Part shown: piece by piece, positions 35,622 to 43,788 of the stretch
Numbering within the stretch: the stretch's first letter is position 1
Layout: every line of letters starts with the position of its first letter
From: Streptomyces sp. NBC_00582
GTDB taxonomy: Bacteria > Actinomycetota > Actinomycetes > Streptomycetales > Streptomycetaceae
Direction: 5' to 3'
Length of the DNA: 64,000 bases
Assembly (NCBI RefSeq): GCF_036345155.1
Contig: NZ_CP107772.1
Location: forward strand, 4,650,001 to 4,714,000
Translations under genes and position numbers: made by a program
The notes under the pieces: model-generated
The model's database searches: none
Told to the model about the DNA's origin: nothing
What the model saw: only the letters and a program-made list of their open reading frames with translations

Positions 35622-36706
35622 GCGACGGTCTCCTTCCGTGTGGCCGCGAGCAGCGACTGGTGGGTGGGCGCCTCCGGCACCTCGGCCGGGCGTCCGACGG
35701 CGAACTCCTTGCGCAGCACCGGGACGACCTCCTCGCCGAGCAGGTCGATCTGCTCCAGGACGGTCTTCAGCGGCAGCCCCGCGTGGTCCACGAGGAAGAG
35801 CTGGCGCTGGTAGTCGCCGGCGTAGTCGCGGAAGGCGAGGGTCTTCTCGACGACCTGCTCGGGCGTGCCGACGGTCAGCGGGGTCTGGTCGGTGAAGTCC
35901 TCCAGGGACGGCCCGTGCCCGTAGACGGGCGCGTTGTCGAAGTACGGCCGGAACTCGCGCACCGCGTCCTGGGAGTTCTTCCGCATGAACACCTGGCCGC
36001 CGAGGCCGACGATCGCCTGCTCGGGCGTGCCGTGCCCGTAGTGGGCGTACCGGGCCCGGTACAGCTCGACCATGCGCTTGGTGTGGTCGGCGGGCCAGAA
36101 GATGTTGTTGTGGAAGAAGCCGTCGCCGTAGTAGGCGGCCTGCTCGGCGATCTCCGGGGAGCGGATGGAGCCGTGCCAGACGAACGGCGGGACGTCGTCC
36201 AGCGGGCGCGGGGTGGAGGTGAACCCCTGGAGCGGGGTGCGGAACTTCCCTTCCCAGTCCACGACGTCCTCGCGCCACAGCCGGTGCAGCAGGGCGTAGT
36301 TCTCGATGGCGAGGTTGATGCCCTGCCGGATGTCCTGCCCGAACCACGGGTAGACGGGACCGGTGTTGCCGCGCCCCATCATCAGGTCCACGCGCCCGTC
36401 GGCCAGGTGCTGGAGCATCGCGAAGTCCTCGGCGATCTTCACCGGGTCGTTGGTGGTGATGAGGGTCGTGGAGGTGGAGAGGATCAGCTTCTCGGTCCGC
36501 GCCGCGACATAGCCGAGCATGGTGGTCGGCGACGAGGGCACGAACGGCGGGTTGTGGTGCTCACCGGTGGCGAAGACGTCGAGCCCGACCTCCTCCGCCT
36601 TGAGGGCGATGGCGACCATGGCCTTGATCCGCTCCCGCTCGCTCGGCGTACGGCCGGTCGTCGGGTCCGGCGTCACATCGCCCACCGTGAAGATCCCGAA
36701 CTGCAT
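35618..36706 (-). CDS. LLM class flavin-dependent oxidoreductase (CE1758 family)
   Basis: Bacterial luciferase-like monooxygenase, 362 residues with a TIM-barrel fold. The start QFGIFTVGDVTPDPTTGRTPSE, then VGLDVFATGEHHNPPFVPSSP and DLMMGRGNTGPVYPWFG, match the family. It uses reduced FMN and O2 to oxidise a small molecule; the FMN reductase encoded next to it would supply the flavin. The ribosome-binding site GGAGGG is clear. A GTTGACCGTTCAAC palindrome lies 21-34 bases upstream. The substrate is not evident. Confidence 0.92.
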   Translation of the reverse strand: MQFGIFTVGDVTPDPTTGRTPSERERIKAMVAIALKAEEVGLDVFATGEHHNPPFVPSSPTTMLGYVAARTEKLILSTSTTLITTNDPVKIAEDFAMLQHLADGRVDLMMGRGNTGPVYPWFGQDIRQGINLAIENYALLHRLWREDVVDWEGKFRTPLQGFTSTPRPLDDVPPFVWHGSIRSPEIAEQAAYYGDGFFHNNIFWPADHTKRMVELYRARYAHYGHGTPEQAIVGLGGQVFMRKNSQDAVREFRPYFDNAPVYGHGPSLEDFTDQTPLTVGTPEQVVEKTLAFRDYAGDYQRQLFLVDHAGLPLKTVLEQIDLLGEEVVPVLRKEFAVGRPAEVPEAPTHQSLLAATRKETVA

Positions 36707-36726
36707 GGTCGCTCACCCTCCAAGTT

Positions 36727-36740
36727 GTTGACCGTTCAAC
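36727..36740. promoter_or_regulatory. GTTGACCGTTCAAC palindrome upstream of the LLM gene
   Basis: Five-base arms GTTGA and TCAAC around CCGT, 21-34 bases before the LLM start codon. This position would overlap the promoter or the start of the transcript. The pattern TTGA-N-TCAA is a common type of repressor half-site arrangement, so a MarR- or HxlR-like regulator encoded elsewhere is possible. It is AT-richer than its surroundings. Confidence 0.5.
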
Positions 36741-36784
36741 TACACCCCTTGAACGCCCCCCACCTCCGGCCTATTCCCCTCCTC

Positions 36785-36897
36785 CAGGGGCACGGGGAAC
36801 AGCGCACCTTTTTTCAGGGGCGCGGGGAACTGCGCACCTCTTCAGGGGCGCGGGGAACTGCGCATCTCGGGGGCGCGGGGAACTGCGCGACCAGCCC
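36785..36897. repeat. Four tandem copies of a GGGGCGCGGGGAACTGCGC repeat
   Basis: Copies begin at 36785, 36815, 36843 and 36869. Each reads close to CAGGGGCGCGGGGAACTGCG; the first has CAC and ACAGC variants and the last continues GCGACCAGCCC. The repeat family is frequent in Streptomyces intergenic DNA, usually one copy per site. The cluster separates the LLM operon promoter from the end of the TIGR03943 gene. It may form an RNA secondary structure. Confidence 0.8.
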
Positions 36898-36933
36898 GCA
36901 CCGGACCCGCACCCGCCCCAGAACCCCCACCCC

Positions 36934-37698
36934 TCATCCCAGGGGCAGCGCATCCATGTACGCGTTCGTCGGCTTGCGCACCTTCTTCACACCGCGGGCG
37001 TCGAGGGCGACCGCCGCCGACGAGGTGCCCAGCTTCCCGCTCGCGTGCCAGGTTCCGGTGACCGTCACCCAGGTGTCCGCCTTCGGCGTGGTGCCGCCGT
37101 ACACCCGTACCTTCAGCGTGGTGGCGTCCGCCGCGCAGCAGCTGATGAGGATCCGCGTCAGATACCAGCCACCCCCGCCGGCGGGCGACACGAACCCCGT
37201 GAGCTGCACCGCCCGCTTCCCGATCGCCCGGCTGCGGTCCTGCTGCACCCGCTGGGTGAACTCGGTCAGCGTGATCGGCAGCGGCGAGGTCGCCGGCAGC
37301 GGATCGAAACCGTCGTCCTGCACCGCGACCACCTTGGCCGGCTCCCGCGAGGCCGTGTACGAGCCGAGCGCGGGAGGGGCGTAGAACAGCAGGCTCAGCA
37401 CCGGCAGGAACAGCAGCCAGGCCACCCGCGGCACCCGGGAGTGGTCATGGCCCTGCCCCCCGTGATCCTGATGCGCCTCGTGCGCCTCGTGCGCCCCGTG
37501 CGCCCCGTGCGCGTCCCGGCGGCGCCGCGCGGCCAGCGCCTCCAGCACCCCCAGCCCCACCAGCACCACCCCCGACACGATCAGCAGCCACCGCATCCCC
37601 GGCTTCACGAACCGCAGGTACTCGTCCGTGAACAGCGAGGTCTGCAGCAGCCCCAGCCCACCCAGCACCAGCAGCGCGACCTGCACGAACCGCTTCAC
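36934..37698 (-). CDS. TIGR03943 family permease-associated protein
   Basis: A 254-residue protein known as the putative subunit of the neighbouring permease type. Two or three membrane helices (FVQVALLVLGGLGLLQTSLF and WLLIVSGVVLVGLGVLEALA) are followed by a His-rich cytoplasmic or periplasmic loop (HGAHGAHEAHEAHQDHGGQG, then HDH), a third helix, then a soluble domain containing a paired cysteine in ISCCAADATTLKVRV. The GTG at 37698 overlaps the permease stop. The His-rich and Cys-Cys segments suggest metal binding. Transport substrate unproven. Confidence 0.85.
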   Translation of the reverse strand: MKRFVQVALLVLGGLGLLQTSLFTDEYLRFVKPGMRWLLIVSGVVLVGLGVLEALAARRRRDAHGAHGAHEAHEAHQDHGGQGHDHSRVPRVAWLLFLPVLSLLFYAPPALGSYTASREPAKVVAVQDDGFDPLPATSPLPITLTEFTQRVQQDRSRAIGKRAVQLTGFVSPAGGGGWYLTRILISCCAADATTLKVRVYGGTTPKADTWVTVTGTWHASGKLGTSSAAVALDARGVKKVRKPTNAYMDALPLG

Positions 37699-38798
37699 AG
37701 CAGCACCCCTCCCACGACCGCGCTGCACACCACCGCGACGACGACCGTCGCCGAGGAGAACCGGACCGCGAAGGCCCGGCCGAACGTCCCCGCCTGCAAC
37801 GCGATCAGCTTCAGATCGACCATCGGCCCCACCACCATGAACGTCAGCCGCGCCACCGGCGAGAACCCGCTCAGCGAGGCCGCCACGAACGCGTCCGCCT
37901 CACTGCACACCGCCAGCAGGATCGCCAGCGCCGCCAGGAACAGCACCGACAGCCACGGCGAGCCCGAGAACACCTCCAGCACCGACCGCGGCACCGCCAC
38001 GTTGAACGTCGCCGCCGCCATCGCCCCCACCACCAGGAAACCCCCCGCGTGCAGGAAGTCGTGCTGGAAACCCCGCCGGAACTCCTCCCACCGGCTGTGC
38101 CCCGCCTGATGCCCGGTGTGCCGTACGGCCGGCCGCAGCCACTCCTCCCGCCCCAGCCAGAGCCACAGCCAGCCCATCACCGCGGCCGTCACCAGCGAGG
38201 CCAGCAGCCGGGCCAGCACCATCTCCGGGCTGCCCGGGAACGCCACCGCCGTCGCCGTCAGCACCACCGGGTTGATCGCGGGCGCCGACAGCAGGAACGC
38301 GAACGCCGCCGCCGGAGTGACCCCCCGCCCGATCAGACTGTTCGCCACCGGCACCGAGGCGCACTCGCACCCCGGCAGCACCACCCCCGCCGCCCCCGCG
38401 ACCGGCACCGCCAGCGCGGGCCGCTTCGGCAGCAGCCGGCTGAACACACTCGCCGGCACGAACGCGTTGATCGCCCCCGACAGCGCCGTACCCAGCAGCA
38501 GGAACGGCAGCGCCTGCACGGTGACCGCCAGACACACCGTCCGCCACGCCTGCACGGCCGGCTCCTCCAGCGACCGCCCGACGACCACCAGCACCACCCC
38601 CGGCAGCACCGCCGCACCGAGCAGCACCAGCAGCCAGTGCCGGGGCAGCCCCCGCCCGGGCACCGCGTCGGCCGCATGCGCTGGATGGGCCGCCTCGGCC
38701 GCCTCGACCTGCCGGCGGGCCTGCACCACACCGAATTCCAGGGTCTCGGAGTCCCGGAAGTCCGGTAGGCCGGAGCCGCGTATGCCCGTGTCCCGCAT
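37695..38798 (-). CDS. ArsP/UPF0718-type permease
   Basis: Membrane permease of 367 residues with eight to ten hydrophobic segments. It has the family signature [19 protein letters not shown] near its middle, with two cysteines in CEC, and a second pair of conserved-looking helices including AICSEADAF-type sequence ([20 protein letters not shown]). The start at 38798 is five bases after the MarR stop codon. With TIGR03943 it probably forms a complex. Relatives include the organoarsenical exporter ArsP, but the substrate here is unknown. Confidence 0.88.
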   Translation of the reverse strand: MRDTGIRGSGLPDFRDSETLEFGVVQARRQVEAAEAAHPAHAADAVPGRGLPRHWLLVLLGAAVLPGVVLVVVGRSLEEPAVQAWRTVCLAVTVQALPFLLLGTALSGAINAFVPASVFSRLLPKRPALAVPVAGAAGVVLPGCECASVPVANSLIGRGVTPAAAFAFLLSAPAINPVVLTATAVAFPGSPEMVLARLLASLVTAAVMGWLWLWLGREEWLRPAVRHTGHQAGHSRWEEFRRGFQHDFLHAGGFLVVGAMAAATFNVAVPRSVLEVFSGSPWLSVLFLAALAILLAVCSEADAFVAASLSGFSPVARLTFMVVGPMVDLKLIALQAGTFGRAFAVRFSSATVVVAVVCSAVVGGVLL

Positions 38799-38803
38799 GT
38801 CCC

Positions 38804-39277
38804 CTACACCCGGCCTTCCCGCAGTCGCGCGACCCGCTCCCCGTGGAACTCCACCGTCCGCCGCATGTGCCGCACGATCACCCCGAGTTCGGCGTCCGCG
38901 AGATCCGCGAACAGGGGCGAACGGTCCCCGCCCAGCCGCTCCCACATCCGCCCGAACTCCGCGATCCGCTCCGGCACCGGCGCCACCAGCACCCGCCGCC
39001 GGTCCACCGCGTCCCGCTCCCGGCGGACGTACCCCGCCCGCTCCAGCCGGTCCACCAGCCGCGTCGCCGACCCCGTGGTCAGCCCCGTCAGCTCCGCCAC
39101 CCGGCCCGCCGTCACCGGCTCGGGCTCCAGCGTCAGCAGGTTCAGGCACTGCAGATCGGTCGGATGCAGCCCGAGCCGGTCCGCCAGGGCCTGATTGAAC
39201 AGGGCGTACGACGCCACGTACCGGCGGGAGACCACGGACAGCTCGTCCAGCAGCCTCGACCGCACGTTCCCGGACAT
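38804..39277 (-). CDS. MarR family transcriptional regulator
   Basis: Winged-helix regulator of 157 residues. The recognition region is [45 protein letters not shown], typical of MarR proteins. It is the first gene of a three-gene minus-strand operon (MarR, permease, TIGR03943) with 5- and -4-base junctions, so it very likely controls them in response to their substrate. No clear palindrome was noted in the 75 bases upstream. Confidence 0.9.
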   Translation of the reverse strand: MSGNVRSRLLDELSVVSRRYVASYALFNQALADRLGLHPTDLQCLNLLTLEPEPVTAGRVAELTGLTTGSATRLVDRLERAGYVRRERDAVDRRRVLVAPVPERIAEFGRMWERLGGDRSPLFADLADAELGVIVRHMRRTVEFHGERVARLREGRV

Positions 39278-39352
39278 CGCCCAACCCCTTCGTCAGCGCC
39301 GCCTGCCGAGATGGTACTCAGGGACTTCACGGGCCCCCGAAGGAGCACCGCT

Positions 39353-39820
39353 TCAGAAGTAGTAGGCATCCCCGGTGTCCAGCACCAGCACCTGCTGCCG
39401 GTCATTGGAGCGATTGCGGTCCACCGCACCGCCCGCCCACACCGTGTCGACCTCCAGCGTCGCCTCCGCCGGACGCCCCCGCAGCCGCACCCCCACCTCG
39501 ATCCGCTCCCCCACCGTGTCCGCCGCGAGCGGCCCCGTACGGCACACCACCGACCGCTCCCCCGTCCGCGCACACCCCTGCGGCAGCCGCAGGCCGCGCG
39601 CCGCCGGCGACACCGACCAGCGCAGCCGTACGGTCGCGTCGGAGACGTCCGCCGGACCGTGGTTGCGCGGGGTCAGCCGTACGTCGACCCGGCCGCCGTG
39701 CAGGACCGCGACGCCGTGGTACGACAGGTCGGCCTCGGCCCCGTCCCCCGCCACCGCGGGCGAGCCCACCGCCAGTACCCCCATGGCCCCCCACACGGCG
39801 AGCCCCCGCATCCTGCGCAT
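39353..39820 (-). CDS. Secreted protein with an Ig/beta-sandwich-like fold
   Basis: Exported protein of 155 residues from the ATG at 39820. A signal peptide ([22 protein letters not shown], cleavage near AVAG) is followed by an all-beta domain of DUF11-like appearance: [25 protein letters not shown] and then [14 protein letters not shown]. Two cysteines (QGCARTG and VVCRTG) probably form a disulfide. It is an outward-facing surface or secreted protein of unknown role, divergent from the YnfA gene. Confidence 0.75.
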   Translation of the reverse strand: MRRMRGLAVWGAMGVLAVGSPAVAGDGAEADLSYHGVAVLHGGRVDVRLTPRNHGPADVSDATVRLRWSVSPAARGLRLPQGCARTGERSVVCRTGPLAADTVGERIEVGVRLRGRPAEATLEVDTVWAGGAVDRNRSNDRQQVLVLDTGDAYYF

Positions 39821-39852
39821 GCCACCACTCCTCGCGTCGGCCGGTCCTACCG

Positions 39853-39868
39853 GTGGGATGTATCCCAC
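39853..39868. promoter_or_regulatory. 16-bp palindrome GTGGGATGTATCCCAC
   Basis: Perfect six-base arms GTGGGA and TCCCAC separated by TGTA, in the 111-base divergent space between the secreted-protein gene and the YnfA gene. It starts 33 bases upstream of the secreted-protein start codon, so it could act as its operator. The regulator is not identified. Confidence 0.4.
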
Positions 39869-39931
39869 GAGGAGCGAGCGGTAAGGCGCCCTCCAACAGG
39901 TGACGCGACCACGCGTGCGAGGCTGAGCCGC

Positions 39932-40267
39932 ATGACGGTCCTGCGCTCCGCCGCCCTCTTCGTCCTCGCCGCCCTCTTCGAGATCGGCGGCGCCTGGCTG
40001 GTCTGGCAGGGCGTGCGCGAGCAGCGCGGCTGGCTCTGGGCCGGCGGCGGCGTCCTCGCCCTCGGCGCCTACGGCTTCGTCGCCACCTTCCAGCCCGACG
40101 CCCACTTCGGCCGCGTCCTCGCCGCGTACGGCGGGATCTTCGTCGCCGGCTCGATCCTGTGGGGCATGGTCGCCGACGGCTACCGCCCCGACCGCTGGGA
40201 CCTCGCGGGCACGCTGATCTGCCTCACGGGCATGGCTGTGATCATGTGGGCCCCGCGGGGCGAGTGA
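39932..40267 (+). CDS. YnfA/UPF0060 family membrane protein
   Basis: Small membrane protein of 111 residues with four helices. It contains [25 protein letters not shown], the UPF0060/YnfA signature with the Glu in the first helix, followed by [22 protein letters not shown] and [19 protein letters not shown]. Small multidrug resistance-like topology is known for the family; the substrate is not established. It diverges from the secreted-protein gene and converges with the SnoaL-like gene. Confidence 0.9.
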   Translation: MTVLRSAALFVLAALFEIGGAWLVWQGVREQRGWLWAGGGVLALGAYGFVATFQPDAHFGRVLAAYGGIFVAGSILWGMVADGYRPDRWDLAGTLICLTGMAVIMWAPRGE

Positions 40268-40282
40268 ACGGTCGTCGTCGTC

Positions 40283-40720
40283 CTACTGAAGGCCCTCGGG
40301 CAGCAGCCCCAACTGCCCCAGGAACTCCATCTCGTCGAAGTAGAGCCGGTAGTCGACGATCCGGCCCTGCGCGTCGACCTTCGCGAAGTCCACCCCGCGA
40401 ATCCTGATCTCCTTGTTCGTCGCGGGCAGCGACTCCCCGGTCGGCAACGGGATCGGCCCGCTGTTGCGACCCGTGTAGAACCCCTCGTCGATCGCCGTGT
40501 CGCCGACCTCGTAGGCGTGCACCGACTCGTACCGGGCCTCGGGCACCATGTCCGTCATCTGACGCCAGTACTCGACGATGCTGTCCCGTCCGCGCAGCTC
40601 CCCGCCGTCGGGCGTGACGGCGACGGCGTCCTCCGCGAAGAGCTCACCGATGACCTTCGGGTCCGTCCGCGTGGTCAGCGCCTCGGTGAGCCGGTCCATG
40701 ACCTCTCGCGCCTGTCCCAT
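40283..40720 (-). CDS. SnoaL-like/NTF2-fold protein
   Basis: A 145-residue protein with the alpha+beta NTF2 cone fold: an N-terminal helix (AREVMDRLTEALTTRTDPKVIGELFAEDAV), ELRGRDSIVEYWRQM, and strands ending KVDAQGRIVDYRLYFDEMEFL. Such proteins are ester cyclases, isomerases or ligand binders; no catalytic residues are identifiable. The ATG at 40720 was chosen because it gives a start MGQAREVMD and lies behind a GGAGG-like stretch. It runs divergently from the SDR gene. Confidence 0.8.
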   Translation of the reverse strand: MGQAREVMDRLTEALTTRTDPKVIGELFAEDAVAVTPDGGELRGRDSIVEYWRQMTDMVPEARYESVHAYEVGDTAIDEGFYTGRNSGPIPLPTGESLPATNKEIRIRGVDFAKVDAQGRIVDYRLYFDEMEFLGQLGLLPEGLQ

Positions 40721-40809
40721 GGTCCACCTCCCGGACACAGGATCACCCACCCCGATTTTCGCACCTATCCTGGCGGGCAGGCACCCGACCACGTCCGAGG
40801 AGCAGTCCC

Positions 40810-41586
40810 ATGGCCACCGCCGCACCGTCCGCCGCCTCCCGCATCGCCGTCGTCACCGGTGCGAGCAGCGGAATCGGCGCCGCCACGGCCCGCCGGCTCG
40901 CCTCCGCCGGCTACCGCGTCGTCCTCACCGCCCGCCGCAAGGACCGTATCGAGGCGCTCGCCGAGGAGATCGTCGCGGCGGGCGGCTCGGCCACGGCGTA
41001 CCAGCTCGACGTCACGGACCGCGCGGCGGTCGACGAGTTCGCCACCGCGTTCCAGACCGTCGGCGTCCTCGTCAACAACGCGGGCGGCGCGCTCGGCGCC
41101 GACCCGGTGGCCACCGGCGACCCGGCCGACTGGCGCACGATGTACGAGACGAACGTCATCGGCACCCTCAACCTCACCCAGGCCCTGCTGCCCAAGCTGG
41201 ACGCGAGCGGCGACGGCACGATCGTGGTCGTCTCCTCCACCGCCGGCCACGGCACCTACGAGGGCGGCGCCGGCTATGTCGCCGCCAAGCACGGCGCGCA
41301 CGTCCTCGCCGAGACCCTCCGCCTGGAGATCGTCGGCCGGCCGGTCCGCGTCATCGAGATCGCGCCCGGCATGGTCAAGACCGACGAGTTCGCCCTGACC
41401 CGCTTCGGCGGCGACGAGGACAAGGCCGCCAAGGTCTACGAGGGCGTCGCCGAACCCCTCACCGCGGACGACGTCGCCGACACCATCGCCTGGACGGTGA
41501 CCCGCCCCAGCCACGTCAACGTCGACCTCCTGGTGCTGCGCCCCCGCGCCCAGGCCTCGAACACCAAGGTCCACCGGGAGCTGTGA
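40810..41586 (+). CDS. Short-chain dehydrogenase/reductase
   Basis: NAD(P)-dependent oxidoreductase of 258 residues. The nucleotide-binding motif is VVTGASSGIGAATARRLA, and the NNAGG segment is VLVNNAGGALGADP. The catalytic triad shows as S (VVVSSTAGHG), Y and K (GYVAAKHGAHV). The segment PGMVKTDEFALTRFGGDEDKA is typical of the group close to serine dehydrogenase/YdfG-type SDRs. A GAGGAG ribosome-binding site precedes the ATG. Its stop overlaps the start of the DUF6126 gene (TGATG). Substrate unknown. Confidence 0.92.
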   Translation: MATAAPSAASRIAVVTGASSGIGAATARRLASAGYRVVLTARRKDRIEALAEEIVAAGGSATAYQLDVTDRAAVDEFATAFQTVGVLVNNAGGALGADPVATGDPADWRTMYETNVIGTLNLTQALLPKLDASGDGTIVVVSSTAGHGTYEGGAGYVAAKHGAHVLAETLRLEIVGRPVRVIEIAPGMVKTDEFALTRFGGDEDKAAKVYEGVAEPLTADDVADTIAWTVTRPSHVNVDLLVLRPRAQASNTKVHREL

Positions 41587-41711
41587 TGGCGGCCAAGGAC
41601 CCGCAGGGGCCCCACGACGAACGCCAGATGTGGTGGTGGCTCGGCTACTTCCTCTTCGGCATCCACATCGTGGCGTTCGTCATGATCTACGCCGTGCGGC
41701 ACGCCAAGTGA
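41586..41711 (+). CDS. DUF6126-like 41-residue membrane protein
   Basis: A tiny protein with one membrane helix: a charged start (AAKDPQGPHDERQ), then MWWWLGYFLFGIHIVAFVMIY and a basic end (AVRHAK). It is translated by stop-start overlap (TGATG) with the SDR gene, which argues that it is real. DUF6126 proteins of this size are common in Streptomyces. Role unknown. Confidence 0.7.
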   Translation: MAAKDPQGPHDERQMWWWLGYFLFGIHIVAFVMIYAVRHAK

Positions 41712-41715
41712 CGCG

Positions 41716-42024
41716 TCACGGCGCCTGACACCGCGGGTCGTCGACGATCACCGCGTTGGCCGGAATGACGATCACCTCGTCCTCGTCCTCCTGCTGCACG
41801 AACTTCGTCGTCGCGTACGCCCGCCTGCCCTTCCCCACACACTTGGTGGCGAGGTTCCCGAACCCGTCGGGGAAGTTGTAGACCTCGGCGGGCGAGTCCT
41901 CCCCCGCCCTCCCCGCCACCGGGGCGTCGGCCTTCCCCCGCTCGTCGTAGTACTGCTGCGACGCACACCCGCCGAGCGCGAGGACGAGCACGGCCACCGC
42001 CCCCGCGCACCTCAGCCCCCGCAC
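41716..42024 (-). CDS. Small lipoprotein, downstream copy of a tandem pair
   Basis: Predicted lipoprotein of 102 residues with a lipobox at LALGGC. The mature part, DAPVAGRAGEDSPAEVYNFP then DGFGNLATKCVGKGRRAYAT, is nearly the same as in the upstream neighbour. The C-terminus carries an acidic insert, QQEDEDEVIVIPANAV, and ends DDPRCQAP. Two cysteines probably form a disulfide. The GTG at 42024 lies inside the end of the neighbour (13-base overlap). Function unknown. Confidence 0.75.
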   Translation of the reverse strand: MRGLRCAGAVAVLVLALGGCASQQYYDERGKADAPVAGRAGEDSPAEVYNFPDGFGNLATKCVGKGRRAYATTKFVQQEDEDEVIVIPANAVIVDDPRCQAP

Positions 42025-42296
42025 GTCTTGTCCTCGACGATCTGCACATTGGACGGCCCGGTCGCGTTCGTCGTCACATACGCACGGAAGCCGTGCCCCA
42101 CACACTTGGTGGCGAGGTTCCCGAACCCGTCCGGCATGTTGAACACCTCGGCCGGAGTGTCGTCCCCCGCCTTCCCCGCCACCGGGGCGTCGCCCTTGCC
42201 CCGCTTGTCCTCGTACTCCTGCGAACACCCCGCAAGCAGAGTGCCCACCACGAGCACAAGCCCCGCCACCGCCACCGGCCCACGCATCCGCTTCAT
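42012..42296 (-). CDS. Small lipoprotein, upstream copy of a tandem pair
   Basis: Predicted lipoprotein of 94 residues. The signal ends LLAGC; the mature part starts SQEYEDKRGKGDAPVAGKAG and continues PDGFGNLATKCVGHGFRAYV, with a Cys near the C-terminus (DKTCGG). It shares about half of its mature residues with the downstream gene, so the two arose by tandem duplication. The ATG at 42296 was chosen; an ATG at 42341 would place extra residues before the signal. Transcription would come from the 42297-42387 region. Confidence 0.8.
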   Translation of the reverse strand: MKRMRGPVAVAGLVLVVGTLLAGCSQEYEDKRGKGDAPVAGKAGDDTPAEVFNMPDGFGNLATKCVGHGFRAYVTTNATGPSNVQIVEDKTCGG

Positions 42297-42387
42297 CCGA
42301 CACCCCCGTGTCAACGACCCGAACTGGCCGACGTAAGACACCAGTTCCCGCCCGCACGGTTCCGGATCACCGGCGTAAGGTCACGAG

Positions 42388-43644
42388 GTGGACCGACACA
42401 TACCGTTCGACACGCTGCACAACTTCCGCGACCTGGGCGGCTACCGCACCGCGGACGGCCTGCGCGTCCGCCCCGGCCGCCTCTACCGCGCGGACTCCCT
42501 GGGCAAGCTCACGAAGGACACCCCCGACTGGAACCGCTTCCTGTCCCTGTCCGTGGGCACGGTGATCGACCTCCGCCACCCCTGGGAGGCCGACACCCGG
42601 GGCCGCGTCCCGGCGGACCCCTCCTTCACCTACCACAACCTCAGCATCGAACACCGCCCCTACGACCAGGCGGCGCTGACCCCGGACGTGGACCCCGGCC
42701 CCTACCTCGCCGAGCGCTACCTGGAGGTGGCCGAGGACGGTACGAAGGAGATCGCGACCGCACTCGAACTGATCGCCCGGGCCCAGGGGCCCCTCACCTT
42801 CCACTGCGCCTCGGGCAAGGACCGCACGGGCCAGCTGGCGGCCCTCGTCCTCTCCCTCCTGAACATCCCCGACGAGACGATCATCTTCGACTTCACCCTC
42901 ACCGAACTGGCCACCCCGGCCCTCCTGTCCGACTGGCGGGCCCGCCACGAGGGCCGCTCCCCCACCTGGCCGGCCTTCGGCCGCGCCCCCGCGTCGGTGA
43001 TGCGCCTGTTCCTGAAGTCCCTGCGCGCACGCCACGGCTCGGTGGAGTCGTACGTGACTCAGGCCCTGGGCCTGAACGCGGCGGCGCTCTCCGCCTCCCT
43101 GCGCGCCCACCTCCTCGAACCCGCCCCCACCACCGGGCCACCCCCGGCCTTCCGCAGGGCCACCCCGGCCGAGGCCCCCCTCCTGGTCCGCCTCCGCGAC
43201 ACGGCCGCCCTGTGGCAACTCGCCCACGACATCGACCAATGGAAGCCCGGCGAGAAGGACGAGGCCCACTTCCTCCACCGCATGCGCGAGGGCGAGATCT
43301 GGCTGTCCCACACGGACGCCTCCCCGACCGGCGCCTACGAACTCTGGTGGGACGACCCCGCCGCCTGGGGCCCCCGCCCACCCGACGCGGGCTACATCCA
43401 CCGCCTGATGACGACCCCGCACACGGCACCCCCGGGCACGGGCCGCACCCTCCTGACCCACGCCGAATCCCGCATCACCGCAACCGGCCGCCCCTACGCC
43501 CGCCTGGACTGCCTCTCCTCCAACCCCCGCCTGCGCACGTACTACGAGTCGGCGGGCTACAGGGTCGTAGGCGAACAACAAGCAAAGAAGGACGGCTTGG
43601 GCAGCCCGTACGCGGTGACACTCCTGGAGAAACGACTCTCCTGA
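42388..43644 (+). CDS. Tyrosine phosphatase (MptpB-like) fused to a GNAT-like domain
   Basis: Fusion protein of 418 residues. The first about 250 residues resemble secreted/cytosolic tyrosine phosphatases of the MptpB/Y_phosphatase3 group: NFRDLGGYRT, VIDLRHPWEADT and the P-loop HCASGKDRTGQ with nucleophile C140 and R146. From about residue 255 follows a GNAT-like acetyltransferase fold (FRRATPAEAPLLVRLRDTAA to ARLDCLSSNPRLRTYYESAGYRVVGE). The GTG at 42388 follows AAGG. Combining phosphate removal with acetyl transfer in one chain is uncommon. Targets unknown. Confidence 0.82.
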   Translation: MDRHIPFDTLHNFRDLGGYRTADGLRVRPGRLYRADSLGKLTKDTPDWNRFLSLSVGTVIDLRHPWEADTRGRVPADPSFTYHNLSIEHRPYDQAALTPDVDPGPYLAERYLEVAEDGTKEIATALELIARAQGPLTFHCASGKDRTGQLAALVLSLLNIPDETIIFDFTLTELATPALLSDWRARHEGRSPTWPAFGRAPASVMRLFLKSLRARHGSVESYVTQALGLNAAALSASLRAHLLEPAPTTGPPPAFRRATPAEAPLLVRLRDTAALWQLAHDIDQWKPGEKDEAHFLHRMREGEIWLSHTDASPTGAYELWWDDPAAWGPRPPDAGYIHRLMTTPHTAPPGTGRTLLTHAESRITATGRPYARLDCLSSNPRLRTYYESAGYRVVGEQQAKKDGLGSPYAVTLLEKRLS

Positions 43645-43788
43645 GCCCGAACGAGTGAACACCACCGATCACCCGATCGACAGCCGAACTGGCGACCTAG
43701 CCTCGCAAGAGAACGCCAAAGACAACGGCCCCCGCCGGGGCGGCATCCCCGGCGAAGGCCTGACCAGCAAGGAAGGCAGGACTTCCTC

